A program made the translations under genes and the position numbers. A stretch of DNA of 64,000 nucleotides from Chitinophagaceae bacterium (GTDB taxonomy: Bacteria; Bacteroidota; Bacteroidia; Chitinophagales; Chitinophagaceae). Below are positions 6,774-15,416 of the stretch, piece after piece. The stretch is from positions 85,805 to 149,804 of the forward strand of contig JADKJI010000015.1 in NCBI GenBank assembly GCA_016721085.1. Reading direction: 5' to 3'. The notes under the pieces were generated by a model. The model was not told the origin of the DNA, made no database searches, and saw only the letters and a program-made list of their open reading frames with translations. Every line of letters starts with the position of its first letter. The first letter of the stretch is position 1.

Positions 6774-9482
6774 CTACTTATCGCGCACACATCGGAAGCC
6801 GACAGTGCCATTTCTCTCGAATCCAGGTGAAATTCTTAATAAAAACTGGCGATAATGGAGCTCACGGGGACCACTTTGTACATACCACCAACTACTTGAT
6901 GGTTTGAAGTATGATCCACCCTTAAGTAATATGTACCGATAACTCCCATTCATGTAAATATCATTGGTCAATTGCCATACACATCCTACCAAATCATTCA
7001 ATCCATTAGGGTTTGCTCCCTTTGGATAGGAGCCTACAGGGTATAGATGACCGTTACCAAGATTACAATACACCGAATCGATACCTTCAATAGATGTCAC
7101 TTTCAATGTTTCCGTAATCACTTCCTCTTTTCTGGTTACTGGCTTTGATTGAATCCATGGCCATTCATTCAATGACGAAGTTTGCGCTGCATACTGCCAT
7201 TCGATTTCGGTAGGAAGTCGTTTGCCCGCCCATTTAGAAAATGCTAATGCATCTTCATAACTGATATAGACTACAGGATAGTTCTCCATTCCCGCTGGAA
7301 TCTTTCCTCCTATCCAATGCTTTAGGAAATTTGTTTTATCGGAAGGTTGATACTTTACTGCATCCATAAACTTCTTGAACTGTGCATTTGTAACAGGATA
7401 TCGATCCATATAAAAAGATGGCATATCGAAAGCGCTATCCACATCCTGCGAAGGATAAGGAATGAATTCATCTCCATGGCTTTCTTTAAAAATGAATTTC
7501 CCAGCAGGAATGACAACTTCATCTCCAATATTCCTGCTGATAGCAGGTGTTTTAACCACATTGCTTATTCTTCTTGCAACACCTGCATTAATAGATACAA
7601 TTGTTTCATCAATCAATATATCCTTATCGAATAATTGAATTACGAAATCCCCTTCGTATCTATCAAACTTCTCGCTTAATTGGATAGTGTGATTACCAGG
7701 ATTCAATATCAAGGCTTTCTTATCGTAAGCCGGAGCACCGGCCCATACTTTTATTTGTGACCCATTTAATGCAGACAATGAAAGTTTATCTCCGTTAATA
7801 TTGGCAATGATGGAGATTGGCAATTGTGCTATACAATCAACTTCTCCCTCATTATTTGTCCCCAGGTATTTCTTATGAAAGGCATTTGTTTCAGCTGCAA
7901 TCCATGATTTCCCTTTTTCCACTTCTGGTTCGAGCAATTTATGCCTCCACAGATCTACAAAATGGGTTCCGGCAGCTGGAGTTACCTGAAACAAGTTTCC
8001 ACTAAAACCCTGGGGCAGTATACTGTAGATGGTATATATTTTCTTCTCCCCTAATTCCCATTGGTTCACCCAAATACTATCAGCAATTGTCGGAATCAAT
8101 GGCGTATAAACTCCGTCGGTAAAATTGAATGTATTCTCCCTTAGTATTCTTGAAGTGTTACCAAGATATTTATACTGTTCGGTTACCCAGGATGGTTGTC
8201 CCGGTGCAAATATATTCAACTCCGTACCATATCCATTAAAAAAGGAGGTTGCGAATTCCCTTTGAATAGGTTCCTTAAACAATTCTGCCACACGGAATAT
8301 TGCGAATTCGGGTTTGATGAACTTATTGAGGTTTAGCATTGGAACATAATAAAGTGCATTATGAACCCTTCCGGCTACAATTCCTGGCATATCCTTGGGG
8401 ACCGCCATGCCTTCACTATACATTACAACACCCTTGCGTACTTTATCTGCTGCATCCTGTAACTCACGACTCGATTCACCGCGTGTGTCAAGAACCACAC
8501 CATCCGCAGACGTGGCTTTTACCAGATCTCCTATTCCGGCCAAATGCCCTTCGCTACGGGTGCTTTCGTCCCATGGATTGTAGCATATAAAAAATCGGGT
8601 CTTATTACTTCGAAGACTATCAGCCAATATCCTTAATTGAGCAGTTCCTCCTGGCAAGTCACGGAATAAATCGAATTGGTTTCGCTGATCAAGTCCTAAC
8701 GAAGGCCATGTGGGCCAAATGCCCAACACCTCATCTCCACCATACAGTTGTTTTCCTCTCTTCTCAAATTCATCCAAATGAAATTTCTTATCCTTTGCAT
8801 CATAGAAGATTTTATCCCAAGCCTGAATAAGATGCATTACATAACTATGCCTGATCCATTTCAGATCCTCTCTTTGAAAAAGGGTATTATCAAAATTGGC
8901 TACATCAAAAAGCATGTTCTTCTGAAATATCACCCGGAGCCCTTCCTGCCAATTGCCTTCATAAGGGAGAACCCATCGCCTATACGTAATAGAGCCTTGA
9001 GGATATAATATAGTTTCAAACCGACGACGCTGTCCCTTCTTCAATGAAGCCCTGTCGCGACGGGTTAATGCAGCCAGATTCAGACTATCCCTTTTCTCTA
9101 TGCAACTAAATCCTAAATCCCAGGCATTATCTGGACAAACCACATTTACAGGAGTTTTACCGGGAATAAATAAATGGGTTCGACTAAGACCATGTTCTCC
9201 AAGTCCTGTGATGTACACATGATCATTATTCACTCCATAAGGAACCAGATTTCTTATTTCAAGAGTATCGGAAGAAGTGTTCTCTAATACAATCTGATCA
9301 TAATTCTGAGTGGCAGTTGCTGGAATAATATAACAGTGCAATCTTTTATCGATCCATTCTTCCTTATGAGAAACCTGGAAAGGAACTTTATTTATCTCAA
9401 TACTGAAAAGGGGATAATTGTTCTGCGCAATCAGGATATTGCTAATTAAGAAAGCAATACTTGCTAGTAGATATTTTCTCAT
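6774..9482 (-). CDS. Exported multidomain protein: TIM-barrel-like region plus C-terminal FGE/SUMF1 domain
   Basis: 902 aa. It starts with a signal peptide (MRKYLLASIAFLISNILIAQ). Residues of about 20-220 look like beta-sandwich. About 230-450 (GIWPTWPSLGL, FFICYNPWDES, DGVVLDTRGES, VVMYSEGMA) read like a glycosidase-type (beta/alpha) barrel with acidic residues at strand ends. From about 645 to the end is a formylglycine-generating-enzyme-like (SUMF1/EgtB/PvdO) domain: FYMDRYPVTNAQFKKF, RLPTEIEWQYAA, LNDLVGCVWQLTND, LLKGGSYF and GFRCVRDK. The cysteine pair of true FGE is not evident, so the domain may bind ligand and not oxidise sulfatase cysteine. ATG 9482 is preferred over an in-frame TTG two codons upstream. 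No sulfatase gene is nearby. The function is unknown. Confidence 0.75.
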   Translation of the reverse strand: MRKYLLASIAFLISNILIAQNNYPLFSIEINKVPFQVSHKEEWIDKRLHCYIIPATATQNYDQIVLENTSSDTLEIRNLVPYGVNNDHVYITGLGEHGLSRTHLFIPGKTPVNVVCPDNAWDLGFSCIEKRDSLNLAALTRRDRASLKKGQRRRFETILYPQGSITYRRWVLPYEGNWQEGLRVIFQKNMLFDVANFDNTLFQREDLKWIRHSYVMHLIQAWDKIFYDAKDKKFHLDEFEKRGKQLYGGDEVLGIWPTWPSLGLDQRNQFDLFRDLPGGTAQLRILADSLRSNKTRFFICYNPWDESTRSEGHLAGIGDLVKATSADGVVLDTRGESSRELQDAADKVRKGVVMYSEGMAVPKDMPGIVAGRVHNALYYVPMLNLNKFIKPEFAIFRVAELFKEPIQREFATSFFNGYGTELNIFAPGQPSWVTEQYKYLGNTSRILRENTFNFTDGVYTPLIPTIADSIWVNQWELGEKKIYTIYSILPQGFSGNLFQVTPAAGTHFVDLWRHKLLEPEVEKGKSWIAAETNAFHKKYLGTNNEGEVDCIAQLPISIIANINGDKLSLSALNGSQIKVWAGAPAYDKKALILNPGNHTIQLSEKFDRYEGDFVIQLFDKDILIDETIVSINAGVARRISNVVKTPAISRNIGDEVVIPAGKFIFKESHGDEFIPYPSQDVDSAFDMPSFYMDRYPVTNAQFKKFMDAVKYQPSDKTNFLKHWIGGKIPAGMENYPVVYISYEDALAFSKWAGKRLPTEIEWQYAAQTSSLNEWPWIQSKPVTRKEEVITETLKVTSIEGIDSVYCNLGNGHLYPVGSYPKGANPNGLNDLVGCVWQLTNDIYMNGSYRYILLKGGSYFKPSSSWWYVQSGPRELHYRQFLLRISPGFERNGTVGFRCVRDK

Positions 9483-9566
9483 GGCCAATCGTAGTTTGTA
9501 AATCGAACGGGAAGCTACAATGAAAGTAGGGAAATCCTTTGGGCCTTTTACATGATTGCGCTAAAC

Positions 9567-9660
9567 GCGGTCTGACAATAGTACTCTGGGCTCTCGCAGT
9601 GTCCCCTTCTTACTTCATAACTGTGGTAGTTGCAGTGCGGGAGACACTGCGACGGTCTCC
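9567..9660. repeat. Imperfect palindrome in the gap before the FGE-domain gene
   Basis: TCGCAGTGTC (9594-9603) is the exact complement of GACACTGCGA (9643-9652). Further GCGGTCT / GACGGTCTCC words lie outside it. It is in the non-coding gap of about 300 bp between lptC and the FGE-domain gene, upstream of the latter. Only one copy was seen in the window. Confidence 0.6.
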
Positions 9661-9781
9661 GGAAAAGGAGTGCTAAAAAAATACTCTTGAAGCTACACTT
9701 CAACAACCTCTTAAACCCTTAAACTTCTTAAACCTTAAACTTATTGAACCTTTTGAACGTCTTGAACATCTCGAACGAACC

Positions 9782-10357
9782 CTACTGGGGAACCCCACTT
9801 TCTGGCACAAGACGTTGCCCCGAACTTCCCAATAACCACCATTCACTGAAGTCTTGCTTAGCAGTCATTCCGTTTTTACCAATTTGGTATCCAGCTTTTT
9901 GATAGATACGCACCAGCTTTGAGGTATAGAATCTTTCGAGATTCTGATCCCACCATAGCTCTGAAGTTCGAAGCGTATCGCCGTTTCTACGATTTATTAC
10001 AACTACGCTATCTCTTAGTAAGACCTTGCGTTCAAATTCAAAATGACGGGCATACATGGCATCCAGGGTACTTTCTACCTGAGTACTATCATCATAGAAA
10101 TCTACATGCAGTGTTTTGGGGAATTCTACATAAGGTGAATCAGCCATATAGCGCTTCATATAAGGAGCGGTAAGCTTTGCCTTAACCTTTGCGCCCTGGC
10201 TGAGATAGCTTTCAACAGTAAAAGCCTCTTCTACTGCAGTCTTCTTTACAAAGAAGCTATCAACCACTACCGGATCGTTTTCACAGGCAGTAATAAAAAA
10301 GCAGCTTCCAAAAAAAGCTGCTATTATATACGGGTATCGTTTACAGATACTGAACAT
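9782..10357 (-). CDS. lptC: LPS export protein LptC-like lipoprotein
   Basis: 191 aa. The N terminus is a lipoprotein signal with Cys25 after FFITA. The body carries the LptC/OstA-type repeats (AKLTAPYMKRYMADSPYVEFPKTLHVDFYDD, then RNGDTLRTSELWWDQ), which is the usual order of the periplasmic beta-jellyroll that passes lipopolysaccharide from LptBFG to LptA. Bacteroidota LptC proteins are often annotated as lipoproteins of this size. The gene follows the outer-membrane protein gene with only three bases between them and is the last gene of the coaX block, so it is probably co-transcribed. Confidence 0.85.
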   Translation of the reverse strand: MFSICKRYPYIIAAFFGSCFFITACENDPVVVDSFFVKKTAVEEAFTVESYLSQGAKVKAKLTAPYMKRYMADSPYVEFPKTLHVDFYDDSTQVESTLDAMYARHFEFERKVLLRDSVVVINRRNGDTLRTSELWWDQNLERFYTSKLVRIYQKAGYQIGKNGMTAKQDFSEWWLLGSSGQRLVPESGVPQ

Positions 10358-10360
10358 GTA

Positions 10361-11650
10361 TTAATTGTACTGGCGTTTGATGAACCAGATATCACTCATG
10401 GCTAATCCTACGCTAACTTTGAAAAAATTCTCTTTAACCAGATTTGTTTTTGAACCACGTTGTCCGAATTCAATAGCAGTATTGATGATACTGAATTGAT
10501 TGGTATAAGCCACCCTGCGCATTGGCAATGCAGCTCCGAAAGAAATAGCCCATTTTTTAAGGTCTCCATCAACACTGATATAATCCTTTCCATATGAAAA
10601 TCCACCTCTGTACGCCACATTACTCCAATAACTCTTTCCAACAGCAGGAATCAACTGACCACCCAGACGCAATTCCCAGCTATCCTGAACATTATCTTTC
10701 TCACCAAAGAAAGTGTACTTAGACCATTGGGTAGTTAGATAATCAACGCCTATTTGCCAGCGGCCTAAACGATCAATGATAAAACCAGCGCTATAGGAAC
10801 CTGGCAAGTTTACATTACCCTTGGTACCTTTTTCTGCATAAACGCTATCGATAGTATAGTTAGCGTCGTTGGCATCGAAACTATAAGTTTCGCGGATAAG
10901 GTCACGGGTACCTTTCACTTGTTGCTCCCAAGATCCCTGAGCTCCCAAACGTAAAACCGTTTTCTTATTCAGGTTGAAATAATACTGAACACCGGCATTG
11001 AAAACGAATCCGCTATAGTTGGTTTTTGTTTGATGGTTGCTTTTATAATAAGCTACTGTATCGTTATTGAAAGCTCTTCTTGTACTATAATCTTTTGAAC
11101 CGAAAAGATACCCAGCATTGATACCTGCAGTGAATTTACCGATACGGAATCCTGTTCCTGCGTAAACTTGCTGAGCACCACCTGAACCTTCAAAGATGGT
11201 AGAGATACTATCGTTGATGGTTCCAGTTATCAATCTTTCATTACGTAATACTTTGTAATTGATTCGGGTCATTGGACGTAATCCGAATACTAAACCCCAA
11301 CCGCCCTTCTTTTTTAAAGGAACTCCAAGGTTTACGTAAGAGATATTTGGGCTGGCATTTGAGAACTTCCTAACCGGATTAAGGGAGCGAATTGCCAGGC
11401 TATTAACTTCCAGTCCAATATCGTAAGTAACCGACTGCAATTGACCGTAAGAAGCAGGGTTTAAAAAATTCACTGATTGGAAGTCGGCATACGCAGTCGC
11501 TACGCCTCCCATACCCCTATTCAGGATATTTTGGCTGGGTAAAATGTCCCCCAAACCATATCTGGAGTAAGGCGAATTGATATTCTGGGCGCTTGCCTGA
11601 GAGACAACACAAGCGCAAATCACCGCTAACACGTTGATTCTCTTAGACAT
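10361..11650 (-). CDS. Outer-membrane beta-barrel protein (FadL/OmpP1-like)
   Basis: About 429 aa, signal peptide ending SQASAQ, then NINSPYSRYGLGD and RGMGGVATAYADFQSVNFLNPASYGQL, a hatch-like N terminus typical of Bacteroidota OmpP1/FadL/TodX-like porins. The rest is alternating amphipathic beta strands with aromatic girdles and ends as a strand. The cargo is unknown. The start is chosen at ATG 11650 (MSKRIN): it overlaps the coaX stop by 8 nt, with the ATG lying inside the last coaX codons, so translation is probably coupled. A longer start would add residues inside coaX. Confidence 0.8.
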   Translation of the reverse strand: MSKRINVLAVICACVVSQASAQNINSPYSRYGLGDILPSQNILNRGMGGVATAYADFQSVNFLNPASYGQLQSVTYDIGLEVNSLAIRSLNPVRKFSNASPNISYVNLGVPLKKKGGWGLVFGLRPMTRINYKVLRNERLITGTINDSISTIFEGSGGAQQVYAGTGFRIGKFTAGINAGYLFGSKDYSTRRAFNNDTVAYYKSNHQTKTNYSGFVFNAGVQYYFNLNKKTVLRLGAQGSWEQQVKGTRDLIRETYSFDANDANYTIDSVYAEKGTKGNVNLPGSYSAGFIIDRLGRWQIGVDYLTTQWSKYTFFGEKDNVQDSWELRLGGQLIPAVGKSYWSNVAYRGGFSYGKDYISVDGDLKKWAISFGAALPMRRVAYTNQFSIINTAIEFGQRGSKTNLVKENFFKVSVGLAMSDIWFIKRQYN

Positions 11651-12374
11651 TATTGAACTCACTAATTGCATACAGTCCTTTGTAGATTAAATTGGGGTCT
11701 GCAAATATCTTGTTTTTCAAATGATAGACAAAATAGGGTGCATCCCCCCCGGTTAAGAGCACGTTAAAGTTCCCGTAACGCTCGGCATAAGCGTCGATTG
11801 TTCCATCTATTTCCTTTGCCATTCCCAGAATAACGCCGCTGAGGATGTTTGTTCGGGTATCGTACCCCACCAAAGGAAAATTCCAGTCCTTTTCCACCAA
11901 TGGAAGAAGGGCGGTGAAGGTATGAAGACTTTTGAAACGCATTTCCATTCCTGGAGAAATACCTCCTCCGAGGAATTCGTGGTATTTATTGACAAAATTG
12001 TAGGTTATGGCAGATCCCAGCCCTACAATCAGGTTATTCATGCGCGGAAACAGGTCTACGGCCGCTACCACAAGGCCCAAACGGTCGGCACCAATGGTTT
12101 CAGGTTTCCCTACCGGGCTTGTTATAGGTAGTTTAGAATGATGATCCAGGAGATGAAAGCGGCTGGAACTGTCCAAAAGACTGTTTATTTCAGGATTATG
12201 CTTAATTACAGATGAGAGTAGGGTTTTAACTGGCTTATATTTCTCCAAAATAGCCTGAATGGTACTAGTCTCATCATTTTCCAAAACAATCACATCAAGC
12301 AGTTCTCTGCCATCAAATACGGCACATTTAAGCCGGGTATTTCCAAAATCAAAACAGAGGGTGATTGAAGGCAC
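11643..12374 (-). CDS. coaX: Type III pantothenate kinase
   Basis: Phosphorylates pantothenate, the first step of coenzyme A synthesis, in the cytoplasm. 243 aa, normal length. It shows the ASKHA phosphate loop DFGNTRLK (9-16), the GADRLGLVVAA substrate motif, GLGSAITYNFV, GGGISPGMEMRFKSLHTFTALLPL (the dimer and adenine region) and LLTGGDAPYF. The start codon is GTG. It overlaps the following outer-membrane protein gene by 8 nt. The position with lptC and a Lon-N protein suggests a constitutively expressed housekeeping group. Confidence 0.95.
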   Translation of the reverse strand: MPSITLCFDFGNTRLKCAVFDGRELLDVIVLENDETSTIQAILEKYKPVKTLLSSVIKHNPEINSLLDSSSRFHLLDHHSKLPITSPVGKPETIGADRLGLVVAAVDLFPRMNNLIVGLGSAITYNFVNKYHEFLGGGISPGMEMRFKSLHTFTALLPLVEKDWNFPLVGYDTRTNILSGVILGMAKEIDGTIDAYAERYGNFNVLLTGGDAPYFVYHLKNKIFADPNLIYKGLYAISEFNNV

Positions 12375-12422
12375 TATACTATGATTTTATTTGGGCAGCA
12401 AGATAAGACTATTCAGCGGGGG

Positions 12423-13067
12423 CTATACATCGAGGTCGAAAGTGGAGAGATTCCTGAAATGTCCATTCAGTTTTACTTTTTCCTTTAATGACTCCATTTC
12501 CATCAGCATAGGCAATACCTTTTGAAGATGACGCTTTAGATATTCCTGCCGTTGTATCTCTTTGAGTAAACCCAGAACCTCATATTCTTCTTCTAAAGAC
12601 AATCCTGCATGATGGGCTACATCATAAGAACGTAATTCATTCTCCGGCTTTTTAAAATCCTTGCTGATATTCAGTAAGCGATGCAGTTCCTTTACTCCTT
12701 TCACTACCACTTGCATGAGCTCTCTGCTTCCTTCGCCCAATGTATTATCTGGGTAGTTAACTATAGCACCATTGTACAATTTGTCGGGAACAGATTTGAT
12801 GACTTCCAATATCCTGAAAACTTCCAATCCTTCTGTTCTGATATCCATTTCCCCATTATCATAGGTCTGTACAATTTCTTTAAGGGTTACAAGGGTTCCC
12901 ATTTCACTTACCTTATTATTTATAACGGTTGGAATGCCAAAAGGCTTACCACTTTCTTTACAGTCCTTAATCAATTGCTTATACCTGGGTTCGAAAATAT
13001 GCAAGTGCAATTTTTCACCAGGATATACAACAATGCCGAGGGGGAATACAGGGATAAAGTTGGTCAA
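12423..13067 (-). CDS. Lon N-terminal (LON substrate-binding) domain protein
   Basis: 214 aa, resembling the N-terminal substrate-recognition domain of Lon without the ATPase and protease parts: IPVFPLGIVVYPGEKLHLHIFEPRY, then FGI and GTLVTLKEIVQTYDNGEMDIRTEGLEVFRI, with a helical C-terminal half. Stand-alone LON-domain proteins are common in bacteria, but their role (adaptor, cereblon-like ligand binding) is unclear. The start is TTG at 13067, as no ATG precedes the conserved IPVFPL block. The gene lies 48 nt upstream of coaX and is probably in the same transcript. Confidence 0.85.
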   Translation of the reverse strand: MTNFIPVFPLGIVVYPGEKLHLHIFEPRYKQLIKDCKESGKPFGIPTVINNKVSEMGTLVTLKEIVQTYDNGEMDIRTEGLEVFRILEVIKSVPDKLYNGAIVNYPDNTLGEGSRELMQVVVKGVKELHRLLNISKDFKKPENELRSYDVAHHAGLSLEEEYEVLGLLKEIQRQEYLKRHLQKVLPMLMEMESLKEKVKLNGHFRNLSTFDLDV

Positions 13068-13206
13068 TGTGTGAACTGTTTAATTGGGATATTGCAAATG
13101 TACTAAGCAGTCCGCTTTCTCAGGATCACTATTTTACCATTCCGCTTAACCAAACAGCTTATTTTTTCATTCGCCCTGCTTATTGCATCTTTGTAAAAAT
13201 TAGCAA

Positions 13207-14076
13207 ATGAAAATTTCGGGGTTTACCATCATCAAGAATGCTGTCATTAATGACTACCCGGTGGTGGAGGCCATTACTTCGATTCTACCTGTGGTTGACG
13301 AAATGATTGTAGCCATTGGAGATAGTACAGATGCCACAGTAGACCTCATTAAATCCATTCCATCAGATAAAATCAAGATTGTTTTCTCTACCTGGGAACC
13401 AGGAATTAATAAAGGAGGCGCCGTGTTAGCGGTAGAAACAGATAAGGCTTTTAAACATATATCACCTGATAGCGACTGGGCATTTTATATACAGGCCGAT
13501 GAAGTGGTTCACGAAAAATATCATGCAGTAATAAGAGCTACAGCTGAAAAACATGTTGCCGATAAACGGGTTCAAGGTTTACTATTCAATTATCTCCATT
13601 TTTATGGAACCTACGATTATGTGGGTGATAGCAGAACCTGGTATCATAAGGAAATCCGTATCATCCGAAATAATCCGGAGATAAAGGCCTTTAGGGATGC
13701 ACAAGGTTTCAGGATTGACGGCAAGAGATTACCAGTGAAACAAGTGGATGCATATGTGTACCATTATGGATGGGTGAAAAGTCCAAAGCAAATGCAATTG
13801 AAACGCAAGCATTCACTCGAGTTTTGGAATGACCGTCAAGACCTGAAGAAAGAAGTTGATGCAGCAGAAATTTTCGATTACAACGAATTCGACTCACTGG
13901 TGAAATTTACAGATTCCCATCCTTCAGTAATGAAAGAAAGGGTTCAACATCAGAATTGGAATATAGAATTGGACATCAGTAAGAAAAAATTCAGCTTTAG
14001 CGACAGGCTGTTGTATTGGATTGAAAAAAGGACCGGATGGCGCTTATTCGATTTCAAGAATTATAAGATCATTTAA
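13207..14076 (+). CDS. Family 2 glycosyltransferase
   Basis: 289 aa, cytoplasmic, no membrane helix. The N terminus ISGFTIIKNAVINDYPVVEAITSILPVVDEMIV and GDSTDAT resemble GT2 enzymes of the GT-A fold. WAFYIQADEVVHE holds the D-x-D-like acidic pair (ADE). The middle part with NYLHFYGTYDY and WYHKEIRIIRN is shared with GT2-like proteins of surface-glycan clusters. No other sugar-pathway genes are nearby, so donor and acceptor are unknown. It lies divergent from the Lon-N gene and 32 nt before meaB, possibly in one transcript. Confidence 0.85.
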   Translation: MKISGFTIIKNAVINDYPVVEAITSILPVVDEMIVAIGDSTDATVDLIKSIPSDKIKIVFSTWEPGINKGGAVLAVETDKAFKHISPDSDWAFYIQADEVVHEKYHAVIRATAEKHVADKRVQGLLFNYLHFYGTYDYVGDSRTWYHKEIRIIRNNPEIKAFRDAQGFRIDGKRLPVKQVDAYVYHYGWVKSPKQMQLKRKHSLEFWNDRQDLKKEVDAAEIFDYNEFDSLVKFTDSHPSVMKERVQHQNWNIELDISKKKFSFSDRLLYWIEKRTGWRLFDFKNYKII

Positions 14077-14108
14077 CAACTATAAGCTACGAACGTAATC
14101 AGGCAGGC

Positions 14109-15008
14109 ATGCAAAAAGATTGGCTACATACTATTCAGAAAGGAGATCACCGATCCATTGCAAGAGCTATTTCTCTTGTAGAAAATGAAGCGGAAGGTAG
14201 CCAGCAACTATTAGCCTCCTTGCCAACAACCACTAATTCTAAAATTGTAGGCATCACCGGATCTCCGGGTGCTGGGAAAAGCACATTAGTAGACGCCCTG
14301 ATTGCTGAATGGGTGAAAGCTGGAAAAAACATTGCAGTACTCTGCGTTGATCCTTCTTCCCCATTCCATCTTGGTGCATTATTGGGTGACAGAATAAGAA
14401 TGAGTGAATGGTATAACCATCCTCAGGTATTTATTCGCTCATTAGCTACACGTGGATCTTTAGGCGGGTTGCATCCCCGTATACTTGAAATCACAAGTTT
14501 ATTAGCAGCCGCTCCTTTTGATTATATCATTGTTGAAACTGTTGGTGTAGGTCAAAGTGAAATTGAAATTGCGGGATTAGCAGATGTAACTGTAGTGGTG
14601 GTGGTGCCTGAAGCTGGTGATGAAGTACAGACCATGAAAGCAGGTATAATGGAAATTGCAGATGTATTTGTGGTAAATAAAAGTGATCGTCCCGAAGCAG
14701 ATCATTTTGTAAAGAATCTTCGAATGATGCTGGCTCCGGCATTCAATACAACTAACTACGAAATTCCTGTTTTAAAAACAGTGGCATCACAACAGTCTGG
14801 CATAGTTGAATTGGTTACTGCCATCGAAACTCATCTTCAGCGTCAACTACAACCCCAGCGAAGGCTATGGCTTCTTACTCAGAGAGCTTGGCAATTGATT
14901 CAGGCTAAGAGAATGAAGGATTTGGATAAGAGAGAACTTCAAGAGAAGATTGCACAGCAATTGGAGAGGGGGGAGTTTAATTTATATTCATTCATACAGG
15001 GGTATTAG
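14109..15008 (+). CDS. meaB: MeaB-type GTPase, methylmalonyl-CoA mutase chaperone
   Basis: G3E-family P-loop GTPase (ArgK/MeaB/MMAA), 299 aa, which loads and protects the B12 cofactor of methylmalonyl-CoA mutase. Walker A GSPGAGKS is at 51-58. VDPSSPFHLGALLGDRIRM, ETVGVGQSE and VNKSDRPEADHF (base recognition) follow in the right order. The mutase itself is not in the window, though a glyoxalase-fold protein at 24463-24885 could relate to the epimerase family. The gene ends in a repeat-filled gap. Confidence 0.93.
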   Translation: MQKDWLHTIQKGDHRSIARAISLVENEAEGSQQLLASLPTTTNSKIVGITGSPGAGKSTLVDALIAEWVKAGKNIAVLCVDPSSPFHLGALLGDRIRMSEWYNHPQVFIRSLATRGSLGGLHPRILEITSLLAAAPFDYIIVETVGVGQSEIEIAGLADVTVVVVVPEAGDEVQTMKAGIMEIADVFVVNKSDRPEADHFVKNLRMMLAPAFNTTNYEIPVLKTVASQQSGIVELVTAIETHLQRQLQPQRRLWLLTQRAWQLIQAKRMKDLDKRELQEKIAQQLERGEFNLYSFIQGY

Positions 15009-15416
15009 TTTTTTTTCACGCAAAGACGCTAAGGTTAAATACAGTAGTGTGACTCTCTGAGTATACTTTAAGGCGCAAAGGGTCGCTGCGCGACGAATAC
15101 AAATACATTTTACCGCAGAGACGCGGAGACGCAGAGATGTATTTCTCTGTGCACTCTGCGCCTCTGCGCGAAATATTTTTCAAATACCAAACAGCCATCT
15201 CACGCAGAGACGCAGAGGTCGCTGAGATTGTTTTCTCTTTTTTCGCCTTTGACCTCTTAGCATTGTATTCGTCGCGCAGCGACCCTTAGCGCCTTAAATA
15301 AAACACAGGGAGGCACACTATTGTATTAAAACTTTGCATCTTTGCGAGAGAAAAAACTTCTCGTCTTCCCGGTTATCCCTGCGCCTCCGCGTCTCTGCGG
15401 TGAAAAAAAACAACCC
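15009..15416. repeat. CGCAGAGACGC repeat cassette, nested inverted repeats
   Basis: No gene. It contains many copies of CGCAGAGACGCGGAG and its complement, together with CGCAAAGACGCTAAGG words. A longer inverted pair is visible: GGTCGCTGCGCGACGAATAC (about 15080-15100) and GTATTCGTCGCGCAGCGACC (about 15266-15286), so much of the 400 bp can fold into one structure. The right part, CCGGTTATCCCTGCG..., recurs at 56264 and 56477. Confidence 0.85.

Noticed and set aside
9567..9660. tRNA or sRNA in the lptC-FGE gap
   Set aside because: It is a hairpin with complementary arms of 10 bp, but with no cloverleaf, T-loop GTTCGAATCC or CCA end. Kept only as a palindrome.
15009..15416. Reading the 15.0-15.4 kb cassette as small coding genes
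   Set aside because: The frames (60-78 aa) are translations of CGCAGAGACGC words and are broken by the fold-back symmetry.
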